The position numbers and the translations under genes were made by a program. From Paracentrotus lividus (taxonomy: Eukaryota > Echinodermata > Echinoidea > Camarodonta > Echinidae), in assembly GCA_940671915.1 (NCBI GenBank), contig CALNVZ010000174.1, forward strand, positions 77,087,856 through 77,151,855: a DNA stretch of 64,000 nucleotides, given 5' to 3'. Below, piece by piece: positions 48,744 through 59,738 of the stretch (position 1 is the first letter of the stretch; every line of letters starts with the position of its first letter). The notes under the pieces were generated by a model. It was not told the DNA's origin, did no database searches, and saw nothing but the letters and a program-made list of their open reading frames with translations.

Positions 48744-50890
48744 CAACTTTGGTGAGATGGGGGAAATAAATCAAATTAAATCGATAAAGTATACCGTATA
48801 TGAATTGAAGGTCGGGGGCATTCTATTGCGTGCCAGACACCCAAAACATCATGAAAAATATTTATAGGAATAAACAGGGTTGTTTTCTTTTTTTGAAAAT
48901 TTGCTAATGATAATAACACGATAGTATAAGGAAAATTTGGTTTTTGATCACCCCAATCTGATTGACAAAGAAAATTTGAATTGGGTAATACGCGCTTAAC
49001 ATACTTAGATCCGTCAATCATGAGATAATAGACCTGTAAATGCAAGAATAAATTTCATCTGACATCGGAAAAGAAAAAAAAATCGTTAGCTAAGTTACTA
49101 CAGAAGCTAACCTACGCAAACATATTATTATTATTTTTTTTTTTGTCAACAACAAAAGAATGCACTGCATTCCCTTACCACCCTGACAACAATTTCGAGA
49201 GGGGTTGAGGAGGAGGAGGAGAAGGGGAGGGGGTTGTCAACCCCTATATGCCCTTTAGCGACCCCGTGATATTTATATATAGGCTCATATATTAATATCG
49301 AGTTTGGAGGTAGGCACGGATCGATAAGCAGGTCTCAATATTTGTTTTCGTATTCCCCCCAAAAAATACAGTCCACATATTATTTTGATACACATATGAT
49401 GTGTATACTCGCAGTGATTTGATCCAGAGAGGGAATAGATGATTTTTTTAGTTGTGTCGTAGACACTGACACAATTTACACAATTTCAGGTTTTTTGTTT
49501 GTTTGTTAAGCTCTCTGATTTCATGCTACCAACCACCAATCTTGCTTTACCAATGGGATGTATTGATAAATAATTCATTTGACGTTTCCAGATTGAATAT
49601 AACATATTTCAACATAATTTGATTTTGAATGCATGCATTTTAGTGAGGATATGACTGTCACCATTTCCACCCGTTGTGTGTAGTGGTTTTAATCAGATTA
49701 GTGTCCCGGGTAATAAAAAGTTGCCCGGATGAACCCCTTAATTAAATAAATGTAAGGGCCCCTTGAAACTAGGTCAGCGGTTATGAGATATTATTACAGC
49801 AAGTATTACATAACAACAAATCAGATCCAGATTCATGGATTGAAATAGAGTGGGACGCCCCTTCCTGTTCCAACAGTGTCAGCCAATATTGTTTACAATC
49901 AGAATATCAACATGCTCAAGGCGCATTACGTCTGCCATAAATGTCATAATTTATTCCCAATATTGTTTTTGTCTTCTACATATTCTATTTTTGATCCACC
50001 CCTCGCATTTGTCAGCAAGAAAAACATACGTCAAACAAACTAATATGACTGCAGCGGGGGACAACTTGTTTGTTTTTTCCTTTATAACTTTACCCAAAAA
50101 AAGTAGCCCCTAGCTGACATGTTTGTTAAAAGCCTAAATTCCCAGAGGAAACCAAAAAGACAAGAAATGGAATTTCATATTCTATTTTAGATTTAACATA
50201 TACCTTTCAGTCAGACTGGCGTATTAGTTTGTTATATCTGATTAGATGGGGGTGGAAAAAATATGCTTTCAGTCATTTGTGGGTTTTTTTTCTTCTGATT
50301 AAATGTCGAGTCTGAACGGCTAAAACTGCACGAATGCTGAAGTGACATGATTTGTGACGTTAAAAACATCTCAAAGAGAAACGTTGATGAATGACACGGG
50401 TTGTTCATGAATACCTAATGTAAAGGACGTTTTCGGAAGTGACATGATGTAGTTGAGAAAGCTTTGGAGAAGATCTGTCGTCGTTTTTTAAGCGCGACTG
50501 GACGGCTTCCTATAACAAGCCGCAGGCTCAGTAATCAATCGCTCAGTCAACGACTGTAGATTTTCAAATAATACTACTAGGTGGGAAATGTCAATAGGAT
50601 AATGGATATCTAAATACATCATCCTCATGCAGACATCTTATCTATGCATTCAATGAAAGATACATTGTGGTGGCAGAAAAAGGAACCCCTCGCCCCCCCC
50701 CCAAAAAAAAAAAAAAGAAAAAGAAAAAGAAAAGAGGCACGGAGAAAGAAAAACGGTTGTGACTTAAAAGGTAAAATGGAAACGGCAGACAGTTCGAGAC
50801 GTATACCAATTAACACCACAACTTGAACTGCCCAGACAGTTAATAGTGTCATTTAAGAAAAAAAATTAAAGGATACATTTTATCCGTATC
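48744..50890. other. No gene seen
   Basis: About 2.1 kb with chance ORFs only. Minor items: GGA-rich run at 49205-49232, C10 and A-rich runs at 50691-50735. Confidence 0.5.
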
Positions 50891-50892
50891 AG

Positions 50893-51062
50893 GACATCTC
50901 CCCCGGAGGACAACTCCCCCGGGGACAATTCCCGGAGGACAGCTCCCCCGGAGGACATAGGTAGGAGTTAGCGTTGGGTGGTGTCCTCCGGGGGAGTGGT
51001 CCTCCGGGAGCTTGTCCTCCGGAATTTCCCGGGGGAGTTGTCCTCCGGGGGAGATGTCCTAG
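50893..51062. repeat. Palindrome built of 16-bp CCCCCGGAGGACAACT units
   Basis: The left arm (50893-50957) has four units of the type CTCCCCCGGAGGACA; the right arm (50980-51062) has the same units in reverse complement (TGTCCTCCGGGGGAG). The two arms give a strong hairpin with a ~25-base loop. Related units, one arm each, occur at 55330-55640 and 58266-58570. Confidence 0.9.
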
Positions 51063-51418
51063 AACCATTTTATCAATGGATTGAGGAGACATGAATAAAT
51101 ACGGTAGTAACAAGCCTGACGTTGAAAACTCTATAAAAGCTATAAAAGTTTCCCCAAACTAAGTTGGTTTACAGTTTAGTTTTATCACCTAACTGCTCCC
51201 TTCCCTTCTCCTCTGCCCTCTTTTTTTTTTACCTGACAATTATGTAACTTTGTTAGTATCAAATTCCATCCTTTCCAGGCCTGTTTTTCATTCTCCATTT
51301 TTAAAACTACATTTCTCTCCTTTTGGCCTTGACCTTGGTTAAACATTACTATACAATTTAGATTTAATTGAGATTAATCCCTAAGCCTTCAAATTTTCAT
51401 TTTTTTTTCTTCAAGAAG
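51063..51418. other. No gene seen
   Basis: Short spacer, T-tract at 51221-51231, nothing recognised. Confidence 0.5.
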
Positions 51419-51990
51419 GTGTTTTAACATCTACTACAGATGACTAGAACTGCACAATTTGTTTAATTTGTGCCGGAGAAGGTTTCACTTTATGACTGAT
51501 TTAATGCTTAGCTGAACCTTTGAGTATAAAGAACAAATTATTTAAAATTTCTCTAAATGGAAAAAAAATCTGTTCATTTTATGCAGTAAATTCTAAAGTG
51601 TTTTTACATCTACTAAAGATGACTTATACAGCACAATTTGTTTCGTTAATTTGTGCCGGAGAAGGTTTAGTTTTATGACTGTTTTGGCCTTTAAATATAA
51701 AGGTCAATGTGATTTAAATTACTCTCAAAATTATGATTTCTGTTTATAACACGCAGTATTTTAAAAAGTGTTTTAACATCTACTGTAGATGACTAATACT
51801 CCACATTTTTAGGTGATTATTTTGTCACGGAGAAGGTTTTACTCTATTTTTTTCTTAAATCCCTAGCTGAGCCTTAGTTATATTAATGATTTCTTTATAT
51901 TATGTAGTTTTTTTTATAGAAAGATGTGTTTTGTTGATTTGTGTAGGAGAAGGCTCCGTACACATAGCTTTACGATTGTTTTGAAAACAT
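51419..51990 (+). repeat. ~175-bp tandem repeat, 3-4 copies
   Basis: Units start at about 51419, 51598 and 51768, with a decayed fourth near 51930. Each begins GTGTTTTAACATCTACT then AGATGACT, and has TTTGTGCCGGAGAAGGTTT about 55 bases later. The GGAGAAGG core is the best kept part, also in the fourth unit. Non-coding; function unknown. Confidence 0.75.
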
Positions 51991-53197
51991 GACATTAGTA
52001 TAAACCATACTCGCATTTTGCTATTATAATTATGTGTGATGATATTATAATGTATGAATACCGTTTGTAAGATGTCATTGTGAATTATCTGACACATTAA
52101 AGAGCATACTTGTGTAAAAGTGTAAAATGTGAAATATTGTCAATTGGTTATTTATTTTTGTTGATGTCTTTGATGATAATTACAATGTATTGACATAGCG
52201 CCAATTTCTATAATTTTTTTCCAAAAACGCTGAAAAACCTCATTTTAACAGAATAAAGATAGACTTCGCATTTTGTTCAAATATTTATAGATTATTGTGC
52301 GGAGATATATGTAAACTTATTTCAAAAATTGGTAGCGGGGTATATAGTGATATATTATAGTCATTTAGGCGTGTTATGATATGTATCATAGTCCTTCTGG
52401 GCGATATTAGTGTTATGAGCGCTGATAAAAGGCCAATATAATAAGCACTATATATACACACAACTAAAATACCACCACGTCGCAATGATATTCATTTATG
52501 AATTTCTACACCAAGTAATTAATTTTCATTTCCACGAGCTTTGTTGTAATAGTATACGTTTTCAATAAGGTCATTCAAAATTATAACAACGAGGATGGAC
52601 GTACATCTACCATCGACAATTTCCATGAAGCTTTTCTTCTCCAAAACCTTATTATCATATTATATTGACTAATATTCCAAGTAATAACAGAATGACACAT
52701 GCTTAATCATGATACAGTGTAGCGATTGAGGCACGATAAACATATAAGCCTATATATCGCTCCATTGTCAATTCAAGTTACTTTATCCTCAAGCAAGCTG
52801 AGTGTGGTCATTCAAGCGTTCCCGTGCGTTTGGGCGTCCTAGTGCGTCTCAAGGTCAAAGAAGTAGGTTCAGATCAAATGGAGCACGTTCCCATGGCGAT
52901 CGATTTGTACTTGGTGTCGAGCAGTGACAGGTATTATAACGGGAAAGACCTATTTGAGATTTTTATCAATGCTGGGTTCTGAACTTACCAACATCAGGAC
53001 CCAAGAAAGCAAGCGACAGTGCAACATAACCATGATAACAAGGGAACATAATTATTAGATATCAACACGACAATGCCAGATATAGGAATACATTTTTGCT
53101 TCAAACTGTAACGTTAAGCTTATCAAACCAGTCCCCTGTAACATAAAAGAGATACGATCGATCTTACGATCCATTGTAAATCTGAGTACACGGTTTA
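51991..53197. other. No gene seen
   Basis: AT-rich DNA. A fragment at 52175-52200 (TACAATGTATTGACATAGCGCC) resembles the dispersed AATAATAA-TATAGCGC repeat. Confidence 0.5.
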
Positions 53198-53605
53198 CCA
53201 TTATAATAATTATAATAATAATACATTGTATTTATATAGCGCTTATAACAAAAGTTTCAAAGCGCTTTACAATAATTAATAATTATAAACATACACATAA
53301 TTAATACACTAATTAATTTACATAATACAAATGAAAACTTAAATTACGGGAAATTTTTCATACTAAAACATCTAAAGAATCAATCAATACTACATGTGTA
53401 AACCTTAGGAAATGAACAGATGGGCTTTAAGAAAATTGAAGGATTCTAGTGATGTGGACTGACGAATATTAAGGGGAAGATTGTTCCGGAGAAAAGGGGC
53501 ACATACTGCAAACGCACGTTGACCATATCAAGTAAAATTGTGAGGAGCAGGAGATATAGATAAGAGCGAAGAAGAAGAGGATCTGAGATTTCGAGAAGTC
53601 GGAGC
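53198..53605 (+). repeat. Dispersed 'AATAATACATTGTATTTATATAGCGC' repeat
   Basis: (AAT)n, TGTATTTATATAGCGC and CAAAGCGCTTTACAAT as in the copy at 30347, followed by about 300 bases including 'AGATTGTTCCGGAGAAAAGG' and 'GAAGAAGAGGATCTGAG'. The longer copy suggests the family extends well beyond the hairpin-like head. No ORF. Confidence 0.6.
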
Positions 53606-53654
53606 TTATATAATATAATAAACCATAATTGTTAATATATAACGATTGGTGTGC

Positions 53655-54470
53655 TAGATTGATAGATTGGTGGTGGATTGATTGACTAATTGGTACTGGA
53701 ATGATAGATTACTTGTAGTGGCTGATTGATTTATTGGTACTTTAGTGAACTGACAATCGATTGTTGTGTAGATCAATTTGTCACCAATCAATGAAGTAGT
53801 CATCAAATAATATATCACAATTAATTGATGATTCAATGTTTTATTCATGATTAATTGATTGATTGATGGTTGATTAATTGGTGATGAATCCATAGACTGG
53901 TGGTTGTTTGATTGGTTTTTAAATTAATTGGTTGATTGGATGATTTATTGGTGATTAATTGATTGTTGATTAAAGCGATTAATCGATAGATTTGTAATAA
54001 ATTGATTGGTTGGTGATTAATCGATCGATTGGTGATTAATTCATTGCTTGGTGGTTGATTGATCAATTGGTAAATTGATTAATTGATTGGTAATAGACTC
54101 AATGATTGACTGAATATTCATTCATTGCTTGGTGATTAATTGATTGAGTGATTAATCGAATAAATGGTGAGCGATCGATTGATTATTGATTGATTGATGG
54201 TTAATTAATTGGTTTTTGACTGATTGATTTTTGATTCATTGATTGATCGATTGGTGGCTGATTGATCAATTTGTGATTAATTGAGTGATTGACGATTAAT
54301 GATTGGAAATAAATTGATAGACTCAGTGGTTGATTGATTGGTTGGTAGTTGATCGAATGGCTGATCGATTGATTGATTGATTGATTGATAGTAAAGTGTT
54401 CATCGCTTGTTGTTTGATGGTTGGTTGACTGAATGATAAATTGATTTACTAGTAGATAAACGGGCGTATA
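53655..54470. repeat. Degenerate (GATT)n array, ~0.8 kb
   Basis: Long run of imperfect TGATTGAT, GATTGGT and TTAATTGATT words, tetranucleotide in origin. Gives Asn/Gln/Ile-rich spurious frames on the minus strand. Confidence 0.9.
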
Positions 54471-55054
54471 ACAAATATCCGTCATTAAAAAAAAACAACA
54501 AGAAAATAAGGAACAAATCATATTGCACTATTAAAAGCCTCTGTCGCGTCCCCGGAACAAGAGACAACCCTGAGATTTAACCATGCGATTTCTACAAACA
54601 TCAGATAGTTTCATTAACATCAGTCCAATAAATCAATGGATGCATATTTTGTACGCCTCTCCAAAGCAAGGACAAATATATCTTGCCTGCATTAATTACT
54701 TAAAATACCTTTTTTAATTATCCAGATCAAGCTTACCCAGGTTAATATTTCACCATCACTTTTCCATTCCCCTTTTCACTTGTCCTCCTTGACCTATATG
54801 TCAAGGAAAGATACCTCTTTTAGCCTTCAGTCTGATGGGCATCAACATCCATTATTAATGATAATTAGCGAAGTAAAGTGTAAATGAGTATCAAGAGAAG
54901 AGATGGGTTCAAAGGGGGATGATCTTTTGATGTGATCCGCATCTGCCTATTCCATTACTAATGGCGTCTCTGTAGAAAATATGGATGTTTGTCAAAAGTG
55001 GGAGGCAGGTGATGGGGGTATGGTATCGTATATAATGCACAATTAATCAAAATT
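54471..55054. other. No gene seen
   Basis: Spacer between the GATT array and the satellite field; chance ORFs only. Confidence 0.5.
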
Positions 55055-55335
55055 TTAGGCTCGCGCTTCGCGCTCGCTGATACTAAATCATAATGTACAA
55101 ATAACTCCAATTTTTACCTCAAAATTTTCAGCTCGCGCTTCGCGCTTGAGGATACTAAATAGGGTCTATGATACACAATTATCTAAAACATTATTAAAAG
55201 AAAGGGCCCCTTTATTTATTCCTTGTAACTTTTAAAACCCCAAATTTTCAGCTAACGCTTTGCGCTCGCTGATACTAAATCATAATGCACAAATAACTAC
55301 ACTTTTTACATAAAAATGTTAGGGCTCGCGCTTCC
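55055..55335 (+). repeat. Satellite with CTCGCGCTTCGCGCTCGC head, array 1
   Basis: Units start CTCGCGCTTCGCGCT, then CTGATACTAAATCATAATG, and end CCAAATTTTCAG. Two unit types (about 72 and 118 bases) alternate, giving a ~190-base higher-order repeat. A second, more decayed array in the same orientation is at 58610-59150. Confidence 0.75.
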
Positions 55336-55640
55336 CCGGACAACTACCCGGAGAATGTACCCCAAGGACAATTCCCGCACTACCCCGGACAATTACCGAG
55401 GACTACCCCCGACAATTACCCATCCGACGGACAATTACCCCCGAGACAATTACCAGCAATTACCGGTCAATTACCCCAGGACAATAGCTCAAGACTAATA
55501 TCTACCCCTGCGCATAATTACCCACATGGAAAATTACCAAGGACATATCCCCCCGACAATTACCCCCCCCCCCACAAATACCCCCGAGGACAATTACCCC
55601 CGACGACAACCACCTCAGACGACAACTACCCAAGACAATC
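55336..55640 (+). repeat. 16-bp minisatellite CCCCCGAGGACAATTA, + orientation
   Basis: About 18-20 units with many one-base indels. Same family as the palindrome at 50893 and the inverted array at 58266-58570. The irregular spacing may be partly sequencing error. Confidence 0.85.
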
Positions 55641-55649
55641 CCCTCCCCT

Positions 55650-56600
55650 TCAATTTTACTCCACGTGAAATGTAAATCAACGGATGAATTAAATTAACAT
55701 AAAGACGCTCCATATTTGAGGAGGGGAAACGCATCATTAAATTCATGAGTTTAGTGGAAGATATGCGCGCAGCTGAAAAACAAAAAGGACCCGCGCTAGA
55801 AGCGGGAAGCGCCGATTGACAACTGCATGCATTATTTACTAGCGACAAAACTCGCCTAAGAAAATCCCTGTCGGTAAAAATGGACATTGTCAGTCGATCC
55901 GTTCGAGGAATTAGTCCTGGACATGAAATAAATAATTGATACTTTTATCATAGTTTTCGTAGGTAGATGCTAACCAGATTGGGGGAAAAAGACATTTTGG
56001 CAAGCCTATAACACCATGTGCAAGTTGTAATCAGAATCTTTATTTCACATAGATTGATGCTAACGATTATTGATAACGTGATCTTGTCACATCTTGCGAA
56101 GCCCGCGTCCACACTTCGATATGCAGGCATAGGCTGAAATATTGACCATCGAGTAAAGATTTCGTTTGTGATAATGTTCAAAGTGACAGGATTTTTTTAA
56201 CAATCAGGGATAATTACATTTGGAAAGCTCGAGAATTCAAGCTTTAAAAACTGCTTGATCATTATCGGAGTGTATATTAATTATGCGTATCGAGGAAGAT
56301 GAACTATGCAGCGTATGAGCTATTTTGAGAAAAATTGGCCATATGTACAGGAATTTGGATATCTTACTAGGATTTCGAATTGACACATCGTGACAGGACT
56401 TTTTTTGCCTTTGAATAAGTGATTCCTATTTTCTAGCGTACTTTTCTATTGACACAGTTCATTGACAAGATAGTTTGCTCGCCATAAATCAGCAGAAAAC
56501 AAAGTGTAAAAACGTGCAAATCCAAAAAGTCTATGGCCGGTTCGCTTGAGTAGAGTGATTAGCGCCTCTCTCCTTAGTTTCACTAGAATTGACTTATGCC
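55650..56600 (+). repeat. Dispersed ~0.9 kb repeat, copy 2
   Basis: Same orientation as the copy at 23190-24060 and the same order of blocks, but with many small deletions. A stretch with NNACSCQSALPASSAGPFCF-like minus-strand coding (55615-55887) has no counterpart that I can align well. No intact frame. Lies between the two inverted minisatellite arrays. Confidence 0.65.
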
Positions 56601-56640
56601 CCTGGGTAATTACCCCGGACAACTATCCCCTAAGGACCCA
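56601..56640 (+). repeat. Short minisatellite remnant
   Basis: GGGTAATTACCCCGGACAAC and a partial second unit of the CCCCCGAGGACAATTA family, at the right end of the dispersed repeat copy. Confidence 0.6.
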
Positions 56641-58265
56641 CTTTAAGAGCCATATTGATACATTAATTAGGTTTTTCCACGGCATATATGAAAGCATGAA
56701 GTGTATAAATGTTTGATCGTTAAGACGCTGTTAGAGGAGTAATCAGCAACAAAACATCAGACAACACTCGGTCTGATACAAGTTGCCAAATTATCTTACG
56801 TATACTTCATTTTCTTCCCAACATATCCATCAATGTTATTATATTGGGTCAGTGCCTAATTAATTGATTTTCATTTTTGTGGATACATAAAATCATATAC
56901 AACATCAACTAAATTTTGGAGAATACTACGACCTGTTTTTGTCGTCTAAACAATAATCCAATCTTGATACGTTTTATACAGTAACCATATGAATAAGGTG
57001 GTTTTAATCAAATAATAAAACTGACCTGGGTCTGAAAGCCTGCGTTTGTTGCGACGCAGGGTCCATCAAGGGCATATTAATGACTTCTATAAATTACAAA
57101 TAAACGTGAAAGAATAATGTTATTTTATGACATTATGATTTTACGAATTAACCTATTTTGCCTTAACATTGACATTAGGGCTGGTTTAGTTTATTTTCTT
57201 TGCTAATTTATTGGACGTATGGAGAAAAAAACACACTTTGATCTATGTCCTAAGTCGTATTACTAATCATTTTGGCACATTTTTCGGACTTTAAAGACTC
57301 TCCGAGCTGCGGGAATATGTGGCATTATTAAAGGAAAATAAAGTAAAATCTAAAAGCAAACACGTGAAAATTTCATCAACAATTCGGATCACAATAAGCA
57401 ATAGTTATGAATTTCTACTAGGTTTCGAAATATTTTTTGGAACAGTTTGCTCATCTCTTGTAAATGTGGCTAAACTGATGATGTCCAGTCCCTGACTTCT
57501 TGTGTATTTTATGTATGAAAACCAGATTATCAAATGTTATCTCCCCAAGACATAAAAACAGGGGGATTAATCCTCTGTAATGAATGTTCAAGGCTCACAT
57601 AGTGCTTTACCTTATTCAGTATTGCTGGATAGATTTTCTGTATCTGCAATATATGAAAAAATGAGAAAAATAGATTCATATAAATAAAGATACACATAGA
57701 AGTAGGGGACTGTGACATCATCATTCCTGTTCATTTAAATATTCCAAAAATAATTCAAATTGAGACAATGGAGACGAATGCAAGAACAGTTTTACGATAA
57801 AAAAAAAAATCCATACCAAAAAAAATAAGCAACTAAACTTTTTTATTTTTCATGACTATTTTGCACTGAAATTTCTGTGTGTGCTGTTAAATTTACTATT
57901 AACTACACAAAATTTTTTTGTAGCAGCCCATCCATTATTTTCCTTCTTCGTTTGACGTATTAATGCTTCACCCATAATTGGTAAATTACAAGTGTATGAA
58001 GTCTGTGTATATCTTTGTTTTAAAGTTATAAGATATCTAATGTTATAAGCACCACATCTTTAATCTGGAATAGTTGGAAGAACAGGGGAAAAAAGGAAAA
58101 AAAAAAAAGAAAGAGGTGAAGCAAGGAAAAAAAGCAGAAAGTGAGGAGTAGAGAAAAGGTGAGAAAGAGAAATATAAAAATAGAAAGGGAAGAAGAAAGT
58201 AAATTTAGAAAAATTTCATAAAACATGAACACGGGCGAGCTCCAATGGGCACCGTTGTTCCAACT
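56641..58265. other. No gene seen
   Basis: AT-rich DNA with A-rich, purine-rich low complexity at 58085-58205. Chance ORFs only. Confidence 0.5.
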
Positions 58266-58570
58266 CGGGGTAAGATTGTCCGGGGTTATTTTCCGGGGGG
58301 TATTCGTCGAGGGGTTATTGTCCGGGGGGTAACATGCCTCGGGGTAATCGTCCGGGGGTAATTGTCCTGTGGGGTAATTGTCCTTGGGGTAATTGTCGGC
58401 AGGGGTAATATGCTCTTGAGGGTATATTGTCCGGGGGGTAATGTCGTGGGGGTAATTGTCCTGGGGGTAATGTGCTCGGGGGGTATTTGTCCGGGGGTAT
58501 TGTCCGGGGGGTAAGTTGTCCGGGGGGTAATTGTCCGGGTTAATTGTCCGGGGTACTCCAGGGTAATGTT
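58266..58570 (-). repeat. 16-bp minisatellite, inverted array
   Basis: GGGGTAATTGTCCGG-type units, the reverse complement of 55336-55640, about 18-20 units. Together the two arrays form inverted arms 2.6 kb apart. Confidence 0.85.
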
Positions 58571-58609
58571 CCTATTAGAACATTTATTCCATATATCTTT
58601 TAAAAGCCA

Positions 58610-59150
58610 AAGCATTCGGTACTCGCGCTTCGCGCTCGCTGATACTAATTTAATGCATATACAAATATAATCCAATTTTTACCACATAAACATTTCAGCT
58701 CGCGCTTCGGTCTTCGGATGACGACTGTCTAAACTACCATACTGTTTTTCATACTAGAAGTAACCTCTTTTATATGCCAGTATACTTTTAAAACCTCAAT
58801 TTTTAGCACCGCGTTTCAGCTGCTCATGCATGATACTATAATCTTATAATGCAACAGAGTTAATCCAATTTTACCCTAAAATTTAGAGCTCGCAGCCTTG
58901 GCGCCGCGGACATCCAAGACGCCATTAAATTACTAAATTACTGGTTATAAGAACTCATATTATCTACAAGTTATCACTAATCCTCATCCATACTTTTAAA
59001 ATCCCAAATTTTCGCGTGCTCGCGCTTAGTCGCTCGCACACTCCATCGAGAAGTGACGCCAAATAAATAGGGTCCATGTATATGCAATGTATCTCAATTC
59101 TTAGCTAAAAATTTTCGTCGCTTCGCCACTATCGCGTACTCGCTCTTGCT
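58610..59150 (+). repeat. Satellite with CTCGCGCTTCGCGCTCGC head, array 2
   Basis: Units like those at 55055-55335 (CTCGCGCTTCGCGCTCGCTG, then GATACTAA-type words and AATTTTTAC) but heavily altered by small indels. Same orientation as array 1, so it is not part of the inverted arms. Confidence 0.65.
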
Positions 59151-59630
59151 CTTTTTTCCATTAGATGAAAATACAAAACACATTCGTAAAAGCATCAAAT
59201 AAAAATGCTTTTGGTCGGGCGCTACCCCTATTTATCCGACAATAGACATTTTCTTCTGCTCTGGCTTAATTGCCCCCATCAATGGAGGAAAAAATGCCAT
59301 TTCATCGTGACCCCCCCCCCACTTCAATATTCGCTTCCATCGCCTCTGGCAGATGCAAGCCTCATCTCCACCAGCTGCAAGATTGCAGCTCGCAGTATAT
59401 GTAGATTTCATGGGGGGAAATCGGTATTCATGGAGTAGAGTAGTGGAATTTCCATGAACTTACATTATTTGCAAACCACTAAAGTTTTGTTTAAAATATT
59501 CCGTTTTTTTTGTTTTTTTTTTTTTTGTTGTTTATTCCAGTCATATTATTTTTGTTAATAGGGAGTAAAAAAATAAAATTGTTTTTAATTCTCGTTTTCG
59601 TCAGATAAGGCCATTATACGGGGATTGCTT
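59151..59630. other. No gene seen
   Basis: Contains C10 at 59312 and T-rich tracts at 59505-59530. Chance ORFs only. Confidence 0.5.
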
Positions 59631-59634
59631 TAAA

Positions 59635-59738
59635 TCGCGCTTCGCCGATTCGTATTGCTCGCTCCGCTCAAACAAAAAAATTTTATTTCAATAGTGGGGC
59701 CCCCCCCTCTGAAAAATCCTGATCCGCTGCACTGGTAT
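59635..59738. mobile_element. One-ended copy of the GGATCCAGG (hAT-like) family
   Basis: Ends CCTGATCCGCTGCACTG, the inverted TIR of the family at 33378, preceded by a 'GGGGCCCCCCCCTCTGAAAA' stretch and a GCTCGCTCCGCTC word. No left end found. Confidence 0.45.

Noticed and set aside
53654..54521. Asn/Gln/Ile-rich minus-strand frames of up to 106 codons
   Set aside because: Translation of the degenerate (GATT)n array.
55316..58570. CRISPR-like look of the short regular repeats
   Set aside because: Units are contiguous with no unique spacers, lie in eukaryotic DNA, and there are no cas genes.
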